Below are positions 1-12,700 of a stretch of DNA of 64,000 bases, one piece after another; the stretch's first letter is position 1, and each line of letters starts with the position of its first letter. The translations under genes were made by a program, and so were the position numbers. Location: assembly GCF_964340395.1 (NCBI RefSeq), contig NC_135554.1, positions 16,838,092 to 16,902,091 of the forward strand, read 5' to 3'. The notes beneath the pieces are model-generated. The model was not told the origin of the DNA and did not search any database. It saw only the letters and a program-made list of their open reading frames with translations. This stretch comes from Glandiceps talaboti (taxonomy: Eukaryota > Hemichordata > Enteropneusta > Spengelidae).

Positions 1-1326
1 TCCTCTACATACATGTGCCAGCTTGGTTTCTTTGATGGCAATATGATTCCTGTGTTGTGAAACGTTAAACTTGTTGTATGGATGAGCAGTCAGAATGTCC
101 TACATACCATACCAAGAATTTATAGTGTGGTTTGTTGACGAGAGAAGTGTTTTATGAGTCAAGGAATTCAGGCCAAGTGGATAGGATTACAAAATATTAT
201 TCTCCGGAGGAAATGTACAAATTAATGGTCGCTCCATTACCAATGATGTTATTTATGCAGGCAGTTTTGAGCAATATGTGTTATTTTCATGTTTGATTAT
301 TGCATTTAGGATGGAAATGTACTATACAGCTGTCAAAAACCAACGTGTCTAAAAGGAACATCAGATTTGAATCCTTGCTCACTCTGCTGTCTACAAGCAC
401 AAACTAGTCTAAATTATGTTGACATAATATAATTCTGTGAACAGGATGAAAGCAAATCAGTAGTGGCTAGGAAACCTGTAGAGTTCAGTTTTGTTATGGC
501 CATTCGATTTTCTTATTAATTCAGAAATGTTATACACTCATATTATGAGAGCTCGATTAGTATGCTCAGTTTCGCATTTATCTAGTCTAGTTGGTTATGC
601 TTCAGGTCATTGGCATAATAAATAACAGCGGTATGTTGTTTACAAGTTGCCTTTCTATGAAGTCCCTGTGTGCCCGTTTCTATTGTTGTAGATTGGGTTC
701 AAGGATATAGTACTGTCCTGTTGACATATCTTTCTATTGTGTAGTACATGTTTACATCATTCTATATACCTTGTGTGTAGAGGTTTTGGTAGCAGAAGAA
801 GGGGCTTGATTGATTGATTGATTGATTGATCGGTTGATTGATTGATTGATTTTTAGAACTACATCACCATTCGTATTTTTCAATTTTTTATGTAGTCTAT
901 TTTCGGGTGTTTGTAATTGAAATAAAATAAAGATATAAGGTTTTTTAATCTGAAAGAAAAAGTAACTATAAAGTAACAGAGTCTTCCTTTAAAGTCTAAA
1001 ACACATTCATAATATTTACAACTGAAGAATACAAATAAACAAATACCAACAACCATATGAAACCATTAATATGTAAAGACAATTTAATGCCAGATTGAAG
1101 GGTTTAGTTTGTCAATTTGTACTCATTTATTGCAGATGATATTTAAAATGTTACTCATATTCAAATACAAACTCAAAGATTGCATGTACCAGTGCAGTTT
1201 GGGCACTGCTCATTTACTGCAGATGACATTTAGAACTCGTTCAGATAAAGACTATTGGATTCAGCATGGGCAGCAGTACAGAGAAATATTCTAATAAGGA
1301 ATTATTGTTGTTGTTTTTTTTTACAG
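1..1326 (+). other. Upstream GLDC intron, no exon recognised
   Basis: I read all frames for the block that should precede the first visible exon (the GRMVGVT-type segment of the P-protein) and did not find it, so this is probably intron. It contains an imperfect GATT repeat at 807-852. The polypyrimidine tract and acceptor TTTTTTTTTACAG ends at 1326. Confidence 0.6.
807..852. repeat. (GATT)n microsatellite
   Basis: About eleven imperfect GATT units are interrupted once by CGGTT. It lies in the GLDC intron. Confidence 0.9.
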
Positions 1327-4300
1327 GGACTCGTCTAATAATGAGTGTTTCAGATTAGCACTCCAGACTAGGGAACAACATATCAGAAGAGACAAAGCTA
1401 CCAGTAACATCTGTACAGCACAGGTAGATCAGATCTCATTCATATTTATGATGGCTTTTTTTTCACAGGGTAACTAAACATGTGACACATGCAGTGATAG
1501 TGGTGATACATATGTTACGTTCAAGTCATATTTAAACAAAATAGTCTCAAAAACCTTTCAGTTACAGCTAGTGGAGCTTTAAGTTAGATTCTAGCAATGA
1601 ACACCACCATTCCTTAGTTCATACATTTCAAATAATCGTGCTGCCTCTCTCTTATTTTTAACATGGATATAAATTTAGGTTGAAATTGAAAAAGAATGTA
1701 TACTAGGAACTGTCAAATGTGAATTATCTTCGCCACTGTTATATTTATCCAGGCACTGCTGGCTAATATTGCTGCCATGTTTGCTGTTTACCATGGACCC
1801 AAAGGATTGAAACACCTTGCAGTCAGAGTGCATCATGGGACCCATATCTTGGCACAAGGTAAGAAAACTGGTAATCATAATTGATAAAAAGCAAATTTCA
1901 ATTTTTTTCATGTACCGTATATTTCAAATGTATATTAACATTAATCTATGAATCATGAATTGTATAGTTGCATTAAAAAGTTAATTAAAGTACAAATAAT
2001 GAAGTATAGATTTATATTCTGCAGCTGAAACAAATATCAAGATTTTATGAGACTTGTTTGTTTGCTTTATTGAAGATAGAGAGTTAGGAAATGTAAACTT
2101 AGGGAAAACTTGTTTGCTGTACAGAGTTAGAACATGTAAACTTAGGGAAACTTGTTTACTATATACAGAGTTTGAACATGTAACTTATGGGAAAATTTGT
2201 TTGCTATACAACGTTAGGAAATGTAAACTTAGAGAAAATTGTTTGCCGTAAGATAGAGAGTTAGAAAATGTAAACTTATGGAAAACTTGTTTACTGGCCT
2301 ATTTTGCTATATAAAGGCAAATGGTGATAAGCCATAAATATCAACTTTTATTTCAGCAAGAAACGTCACTTTTATTTTTGACAGATTTTTTATTGCTTTA
2401 TTAAGAGTAACCTAGTTTGTCATAAGGCACCACGATCATATTAAAACTATAAATTACAAATTTGTGTTCACCAAGGGAATAACTAATTAAAAATGATATT
2501 CATTTCACACATCATTTTGATTGCATAATAAATGTTGTCATATTTTACTGCAAGGCACGTCATTGTAAACCACGGATTGTGAATTCATATTGCGCAACAA
2601 AAGCCAGATATTAATTTCCCAGGTAATTTTGTTAACACAATAGATGAATCAATAAATCTATTCAATTGTAGACTATTACAAACAGCAATTGTTGTAGTCT
2701 TTCAGTTTAGTCTAGGACACTGAAAGTCACAACAGAAATATGAAAAGAAGAATATTAATATCATGTATTAGGTCTATCGTATAATAAATATCTTCAGGGT
2801 CTCTGTCGACTTTTTCATCATGTTCATAAAATGAAATATCTACAATTAATTGCATATCACTAGCCTTGAGAATAGTGAAAATGTATTTTCAGATAACTTT
2901 ATCAAAGGTGTCTTATATCTTCAGGGTCCCTGTCGACTTTTTCATCATGTTCATAAAATGAAATATCTACAATTAATTGCATATTGCTAGCCTTTAGAAT
3001 ACTAAAAAGGCATTTTGAGATATTTTTATGATTTTATCAAAGGTGTTCGTATATCTGTAGGGTAGCTGTCGACCTTGTCATCAGGTTCATAATATGAAAT
3101 ATCTAAAATTAATTGCATATTGCTAGCCTTGAGAATAATAAAAAGGTATTTTGAGGTAACTTTATCAAAAGTGTCATATTTTCAGGATCCCTGTTGTCTT
3201 TTTCATCAGCTTCATAAAATGAAATATCTAAAATTAATTGCATATTGCTAGCCTTTAGAATAGTAAAAAGGCATTTTGAGATATTTTTTTATCAAAGGTT
3301 TGTGCAATATTACTATCAGTGTTAAATAGAATACTACCTGTATAAAAATGAACAGGTCCATAAAATAAAGTAAAATTAATTGCATATCATTAGCCTTTAG
3401 AATATTGAAACGTCATTTTGAGAAAACTTTATCAACAGTGCTGCCTTGAATACCAGTGTTAATTAAATTACCACTATGAAAATCAACTGCACAGAGTTAT
3501 GGAAGATGTTCATTCATACATGGAATACAAGTCATGTATTTTTTATAGTCGTTTCTATTGTCTTTCTTATAACTTTACAAGCCTAGTAAAATTGATTGAT
3601 GTGACAAAACGATGTATTATGATTTATTATAGGTATACTTTTATAGATTATATTTGGTAGCCACAAAACATGACTTTTAAATTAGATTAACAAGTCCTAT
3701 ATCTTAGGTATATTGACTTAAGGAACTAATATGTCACAGTAGTTGCTGACAATGGAACTGAGATTTTCATTGGGGAAAATAATGATTGATTTCAGTAACA
3801 TTAGCTTGTCTTGTTAATGTCACAAAAATCCTACTCATTGCATTGGTCAATATTTGGTCATCGTTTTCATGGCATGTATGCAAATTTCACCTTCAAGGTA
3901 TTTGTATCCGTATGTTGCCTAGCTGGTCTCCAATAAAATAATGATGGTAAATAGTTACGTTAAGCTTTTGATGCACATGAGTAGTTAGAAATGGTCTAAA
4001 TGTGAAAACCAAGAAGTCAGGGTAACGTTATATAACAGCACCATCTGTACAGTGTTAGTATGATTGTACATATTTTTGAGTTAACTTTGTTTATTTCTGA
4101 TCCTAAGGTGTGAAGAGAGCTGGACACATCGTTGAGAACGAAATGTTCTTTGATACGTTGAAAATCAGGTGTGGTACTGCAAGGGAAGATATTTTAGAGA
4201 GAGCCAGACAAAAGCAGATTAATGTGAGATTATTTGATGATGGTGCTGTAAGTACTAATTAATTCTCCCTATTTCCTAGTACATACTCTAAAACAAGACA

Positions 4301-7300
4301 GTGAAAATGATATTCCGTGTCACTCAGCTGTATCTTGTCCAACTTGATTGGAAACTTATTGTTAACACTAAATGAATATTGTGTTGATGACATATATGCT
4401 TCATGTAGGGAAGAGTGTTTGAAATGCAACTAAAGTGTCTTACACTTTGCAGTATTCCCATAGTTGTATTTTCTTAAAATAATTCATGTCTGCAACCATG
4501 TTTAATCATTGAGTGTGTTTGCTTTGCCAGATTGGTGTCTCCATTGATGAGACTGTTACTGAAGATGATCTTGATGATTTACTTTGGACATTTGGTTCTG
4601 ATTCCACTTCTGTGAGTAATTTCAATTTGATGATGTACCTTGGGTATTTGGGTGTTTTACTCCCATCTCTGTGAGTAATTCAATTTTAATCATAGACCTT
4701 CCACCAATTGGGTCTATGTTTTAACATGATATTAAAAGGATAACATAAAAGTATTTAAAAGTTTGAATGGTAAAGTTCTTCTCAATATAGCCTAAACTTA
4801 TGTGTGTGCATGCATGTGTGCGTACGTGCGTGCGTGCGTGTGCATGTACATGTCTGTTTGTCTATCTGTCTGTCTGTCTGTCTGTGGGTGTGTGAGTGTC
4901 AATGTTTGCATTGTCTGTCTGTCTGGATGTTTCACCTGTGTGATATATGTGAGTAAATACAAAAATAATTTGTGTTAGTCTGATGGATATCTTGCCTTTT
5001 ATTCTTATTCCTATCAGTTTTGTTATTTTGAGTTAGTAGTTTTATGTCACTAATGAGGACCATTCTCTGTTTATGGTTAAATTTGAGTTTTCAAATGATT
5101 TTACGTTATTCTGTTTTTAGAATAGTACTCCCAATGCAGATATGATAATGTTCATTACAAAATCACACCTCTAAAGTGTTCTAAACCATGGTATTTATTT
5201 CTGTATTGACTTGCAGGCTATGATAGCTGAGAGTATGGGTAAAGTCCCTAAAGGTAGTATTTATAACACCCCATTCAAGAGAACCACAGAGTATCTTACA
5301 CATCCTATATTCAACACGTAAGTTGTCTTGACTTGTAAGAACTGATTGTTGTAATAGATAGAGTATAGGTCAAGAATCCAGATTGGATTTAATGACTGAT
5401 ATTAACACCTGTACCTGGTTGGTACAGTTATTAAAGGGGATCGCCACTCCAGGAAATAGAGACATTTTCATAAACTATGAGTTCTGGAGAATCATTTCAT
5501 GATTTTACATCACCTGCAATTATCTATGATTTTAGAGAAACATCAAGTTGACGTTCTGCATTTGTAATTTGTAGGGCATCTTTGCTATGGCTGTTGCATC
5601 ATGGGAGATAGAAATACATTATTCAATTGTTGAGCACTGAATATTCATGAGTATAAAATGCTTTACACTTCAGTGTGAAACAGCTTTCATTATCATTAAA
5701 TAATTGTAGGTGATGTAAAAGTATGAAACGACTCTCCAGAACCTATAGTTTATGTGGTGTTCCCCTGTAACCTATTTAGTTGCTTTGAAAAACCTATGGT
5801 ATGTGTATGCACTAATGCGAGTATTCAGTGGTATGTATGTAATGTGTAATTCTGTGAGATTGTGTTATTTAACTTTTTGGCAGTTTGGAGTGTGAAAAGT
5901 TGCATTTCATTTTCTATTTTTTGTTTTTTTTCTCAGGTATCATTCGGAGACCCAGATAGTTCGTTATATGAAGGTACTTGAAAACAAAGATGTGTCACTT
6001 GTGCACTCAATGATTCCACTTGGATCCTGTACTATGAAACTAAACAGTACTACTGAAATGGAGGTGAGTACACACAATCATTACTTAAAGTCCCAGGATT
6101 CATTCCCAGGTTTTCACATTATTAATTGCTATTTTAATTAGTAATGGAGCTGTGATGATTACGCAGGATTAGTCTTTTGCTACAGACCAACTCTTTCTAA
6201 GCAACAGTTTTTGTCACTCTGAATATTTATTGAAGTTTGACATGAGCCTTTACTGTGTACCTTGGATTTTGTACAAATTATAAAGTCAATACCCAACAGA
6301 CAGTCAGTTAGTCTTTTACCAAAATTTTGATGGACGGTTGAAAATTTAAAGAAATACCGATTTCTTATCCCTGTGTCCACTTTGAGAACAACTTACAATC
6401 ATAAGGCAAATTTGTTTCCCCTTACATTAGAGCAAAACATTTACCTGTGTTGGTTGGTGGCAGTCAATCTATAATAAGTTATTTGATATCTTTTACAGCC
6501 AGTAACATGGAATGAGTTTGTCAACATACATCCATTTGCACCTGAAGAGCAAGCCACTGGATATCTTAAAATGTTTGAACAGTTGGAGAAGGATTTATGT
6601 GAAATAACAGGCTATGATAGCATTTCATTCCAACCAAACAGTGGAGCTCAGGGCGAATATGCAGGCCTTCGTGCCATCATGGCATATCTGTCTTCCATTG
6701 AACAGGACCACAGAAAGGTTAGTGTCGTCAGTGTCATAGCGCCCTCTAGTGGCTGGGATAGCAAAAATAATCTTCTTTTGTTTGCACAGTGTGGCATTTT
6801 TATAGATTTCTTACAAAGAATAGCAACTCATCGCAACTCAACACTAGGTCGTATGTGTAAAGGCAGTTGTTGAAATCAACAATCAAACGAAAATATGGAT
6901 AAAACATACAAAAAAACAAAATACTTGCATTAAAGTTATCATAATCCACATTCTGTCATAGATGTACTGAAATGAACAAACTTTATTACCTTATCATTTC
7001 TTTGTACCAGGTGTGTTTGATTCCAAGAACAGCCCATGGTACAAACCCAGCCAGTGCTCAGATGTGTGGTATGCAGATTCATCCTGTTGATTCTGATAAG
7101 AATGGTAATATTAGCATGTCACATGTCAACAAACTGGTAAGTATTGTAACCTTGCTAAACTCACCATGGTAGTAATAAAACTACAATGGCTGACATAACT
7201 TACCATAACTAATAAAAAACTACTAAATTGGAACTTTTTCCCCATGAGTAACATGATATCAATAATTTGTCAAATAATTTGGTTTAAATACATACTGACT

Positions 7301-9693
7301 AATCAGATTCCTGATTCAGTATATTCCAGTCAGATAACAGGAGTCAATAAGTTGGTGTATTACACACCAGTTAGCCTATCAGATCTCTGAGTCATTGTAT
7401 CCAGTCATAGAACACGAGTCAATAATTTGGTTTATTGCATACCTGTTAGCCAATCAGATTCCTTATTCCATGTATTCCAGTTAGATAACACTGGTCAATA
7501 ATTTGATTTATGACATACTTGGTAGCCAATCAGATTCCTGATTCAGTGTGTTCCAGTCAGATAACAGGAGTCAATAATTTGGTTCATTGCATACCTGTTA
7601 GCCAATCAGATTCCTTATTCCATGTATTCCAGTCAGATACCAGAGGTCAATAATTTGATTTATTACATGCTTGTTAGCCAATCAGATTTGCAATTCAGTG
7701 TATTCCAGTCAGATAACAGGAGTCAATAATTTGGTTCATTGCATACCTGTTAGCCAATCAGATTCCTTATTCCATGTATTCCAGTTAGATAACACTGGTC
7801 AATAATTTGATTTATGACATACTTGGTAGCCAATCAGATTTGCAATTCAGTGTATTCCAGTCAGATAACAGGAGTCAATAATTTGGTTCATTGCATACCT
7901 GTTAGCCAATCAGATTCCTTATTCCATGTATTCCAGTTAGATAACACTGGTCAATAATTTGATTTATGACATACTTGGTAGCCAATCAGATTTGCAATTC
8001 AGTGTGTTCCAGTCAGATAACAGGAGTCAATAATTTGGTTCATTGCATACCTGTTAGCCAATCAGATTCCTTATTCCATGTATTCCAGTTAGATAACACT
8101 GGTCAATAATTTGATTTATGACATACTTGGTAGCCAATCAGATTCCTGATTCAGTGTATTCCAGTCAGATAACAGGAGTCAATAATTTGGTTCATTGCAT
8201 ACCTGTTAGCCGATCAGATTCCTAACTCGTCATTATTATCTTTATGCAATTGCAGGTTGAGAAGCACAGAGACAATCTAGCAGCTATCATGTTAACCTAT
8301 CCATCAACCAGTGGTGTATTTGAAGAAGACGTAAGAGAACTGTGTGAAATGATTCATGATGCTGGTGGTCAGGTCTACCTTGATGGTGCTAATATGAATG
8401 CACAGGTTGGACTGTGTCGTCCTGGTGACTATGGTTCCGATGTCTCTCATCTTAATTTACATAAAACGTTCTGTATTCCCCATGGTGGTGGAGGACCAGG
8501 AATGGGACCCATTGGAGTGTAAGTCACATAGCGACTAATTTTGTGTCTGATTGTCCTTGCCATACTGTATCGGTATTGTTTAATTTTTTATAGAATCTGT
8601 GAAGCCATTCTGGGTGTTGTTAGTAGAGAACATATCAAGCTCAAAATATTGCAAAAATAAAGTCTTTCTCTGAGTATCTGAAAGTTATCCATAAATTCAA
8701 TACTGACTGATTATTTCACTATGCAACAGTAGGGTATACTGCCCATTTGATACACTTCTAAAATCGAGGATAATATGGGAATTATGAGTGACCTAAGGGG
8801 CCCTTGTCACAAACCATAACATCACAAGTATTTCTGGCTGAATGAAAGAAACTTATAGGGGAATAATATTGCTGTAGCTCCTCAAGCAATATTTATGAAA
8901 CCTCGGGTGGGTGGTGGGGGGGGGGGTGTTGTTATGCCATTTTTGAATGTTTTGACTCATATTTTGAGAACAACAGAAACAATGACGTGGATGTATGTAG
9001 TCATGATGTAGAATGACCAGGGTATAAATTACCATCTTTTATGTTCAACTTGGCGTGCGCATTGTATAGTAGTACAATTCAATTACATTGTGTATTTGTA
9101 TACTCGTTACTTGATAGATTTAATACACTTGTAAACTAGATGATAATGTAACCAGGGAAGGTATATACAGTTATGTATGTTTTAATACCTGTTACTTGAT
9201 ACACGTAATAGATGTCTTTATTATCTGTTTGATTATAGGAAGAAACACTTAACCCCTTTCTTGCCAACACATCCTATCGTGGCACCTAAGGGTACAGCAG
9301 GACCAGACGCATCACCATTTGGTGTTGTCAGTGCTGCACCTTGGGGATCTAGTGCAATTCTTCCAATCTCATGGGGTTATATCAAGGTATGTGTGCTATA
9401 GAATTCTCACATCAGAGTGCATCTACAGCAACCCATTAATAATATACTTTAAAAAAGATTACTTGAAAAACCTTGAAATATTTGTCATGTGATTTTGACT
9501 GAATGCTTTCAAAAGTCTTACTTTACTTAATAATGAACTTTTGAATCATTGATTTGTTGTAGATGATGGGTGCTGAAGGACTAAAACAAGCATCACAGGT
9601 AGCCATCTTAAATGCTAACTATATGAGTGCAAGGCTAGAAGGTTATTACAAGACACTGTTCAGGGGCAAACATGGTTAGTTTTCATTTTGTAT

Positions 9694-9746
<53 letters not shown>

Positions 9747-12700
9747 CTATGTATGTATGTATGTATGTATGTATGTATGTATGTATGTATGTATGTATGT
9801 ATGTATGTATGTATGTATGTATGTATGTATGTATGTATGTATGTATGTATGTATGTATGTATGTATGTATGTATGTATGTATGTATGTATGTATGTATGT
9901 ATGTATGTATGTATGTATGTATGTATGTATGTATGTATGTATGTATGTATGTATGTATGTATGTATGTATGTATGTATGTATGTATTCATGTGTGATAGA
10001 CTGCTCATAATGAGGCCAAGAATGGTTAGATATAGATGTCAATCTATATACAATGTAATATATGTGTGTGCGTACATATGACTGTACACGTGCATGTGTG
10101 ATGTGTGGTTATACTGCTCAGAATAGGGCAAGCATTGTTATTTGTCATCTGCGTCATTGATTCCATGGTGCTTGAAATATGGATCAAAATATCATTTCTT
10201 TTTCCTGTTTGAAATCTTCCTTGCACATATGTATTTATTATCCCGATATTTGTCTTTACACAGCCCATTCAGTTGGAATACCAACAGACAGCATGATTGC
10301 TTTATGTTCCTTGTGTTTTCCTTGGATGAACAAAGAAAATTATGGGGAAATATTACATTGTTTGTTCTTTGACTTTGCAGGTTTCTGTGCTCATGAGTAC
10401 ATCCTTGATCTAAGGGAATTTAAGAAACATGGTGTTGAAGTCATGGATATTGCTAAGAGGTTGCAGGATTTTGGTAAACAAACCATTTTTTTTTTTTACC
10501 ATCAATTTGAAATTAAGCCATTGCTAGTATGTATACCTCAAAAATCAATATTGTACTAAATCTCTTGGTTCATATAGTGTCAAGCTATATTACAACACTT
10601 GTAATCCAGCCTTCGGTGTACTAAGATAGCTTCAAGCTAAATCGATTGTTCTTTAATGTGGTTGTGTGATTCTCATCACCCTGTGATCAAAATAGTGTAA
10701 ACATTGGAAGTAGTAAAACAGTGCACTGCAACTTCATAGAACTCTGTGTCAATAAAACTGTGCGAATACCTCCCTACTGAGACTATATTTAAACCATCAT
10801 CCATTTAATTGCTTATCACTGTTGTATTAACAACATGTTGCAACAATTGTTTTAGTTTGAGTCTATCTTAACCCCTTCAATACTGAAAACATTCCCGCCA
10901 AAATTGTTTGGACAAAATTCTTGTTTTATGTAAGTTTTTGGCATATATCAATTTCATTTTAGACTGGAATTAAAGACATGTTACTTCCTAATAAAGTAAT
11001 ATTATTGTAATTATGAAAATATTCATATAAATTGGGTCCCCATATTATGTAAAACTCGTCTCCAGTCATGAAAGGGTTAATAGTAAACCGAAGGCTCAAT
11101 TACCAGAGTAACATCTAAAGACAGTTTCTGTTAATGACACCCTTCTTTATGTTCAGCCACATGCTCAAACCAAGTTAACTATGAACAGGTTATAAATATG
11201 TTGAATGTAAAGAGATTAAAATCATCTTATTCTTGGCAAATTTATCCAAATCTGAAACTCAATAATTGTACGTATTATAGGCATCTCCGCTGTCTATATA
11301 GAGTAGTGGGTTCTATCCTATAATTTCACCTAATAATCAGAATTCTCCCAAGGTTATGTCTTGCACCTTCACATATACATATGTTGTGTGTCGTGACATT
11401 TAGATATCAAACTTTAATTCTCTATGTTCTTCCTGACGTCAGGTTTCCATGCACCAACCACATCCTGGCCTGTTATTGGTACATTGATGGTGGAACCAAC
11501 TGAGAGTGAAGACAAAGCCGAATTGGACAGATATTGTGATGCACTTATACGTAAGTAACAGACTTAACTATTGGCTGAATCTGTCAGATACTGTGATGAA
11601 CTTATATATATATGTAACAAATTTTACTATTGGCTGTATCTGTCATTGTGTAATGCATTTATACAAAAAGTTTAACAGCCTTTACTATTGGCTGAATATC
11701 ATCTGACAGACACTGTAAGTAACAGAATCAACTATTGGCTGAATCTGACATATAGTGATGAATTCACCGGTATATGTAAGTATAAACAGACATTACTATT
11801 GGCTTAGGTTAATCTGACAGATGGTTTTGTTGTCTTGCAGAGATTAGACATGAAATTAACGACATAGCCGAAGGACGTATTGATGTCAAACACAGCCCTA
11901 TCAAGCATGCACCACATACCATGCAGGTTGTAACATCATCAGAATGGGACAGACCATACAGCAGAGAACAAGCTGCATTCCCATTGGTAAGTGAAGTTAT
12001 GACACTGGTAATCAAGCTTCAGTTTACTAAGATAGACACAAACTAAAACTATTGTTCTTCAATGTGGTAGATTACACACATGTTGGTGATTATAGACATA
12101 AACTACAACTAATGTTGCATGTTGATTACACCAGTGAATTTTATAGTGGGGGCCATGCTTGTCTAGATATAATCACCCTGTAATCAATTTACTGTATTAC
12201 AAATAATCTAACTGCTTTTCAAGATGATAAACTACCTGAATCATCATTATGTTCTACTTGGGGAAGTGTACCTGGTTTGTCTTTCATATCGATCTTCGCT
12301 AAGAAAAACTTATAAATATTCACTTAATATTCCTCGGACAATTCCTGAATGGAATCTCTTACCATTATCCATTCAACAAGCAAAGACAATAGACAGTTTC
12401 AAATCTGCCCTCTCCAGCATTGATATCACCGATCTCATAGATCTTGCTCACCTGAACATGTACGAGATCTAAAGGACGCCTCCAGCGTTACGCCTGTGTG
12501 ATGATAATCCTTTCGGATGTTTACACAGTATAGAAGTAGAAGTAGAAGTATTAAAGCAATGAGTGAGATTAAATGTGTGACCATTTCAGGATAAATTGCT
12601 ATCACAGACACTGCCCTACTGTGAGTGTAATTACATCAACATTCATTAATAGCTTATTTCAACATGGTACAGTTTTAGTTTTAGTTTGTATGTATGTTAG

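Noticed and set aside
9672-10081. Overlapping open frames of 100-126 codons on both strands (MYVC/IHTY repeats)
   Set aside because: They are translations of the (GT)n-(ATGT)n microsatellite inside a GLDC intron.
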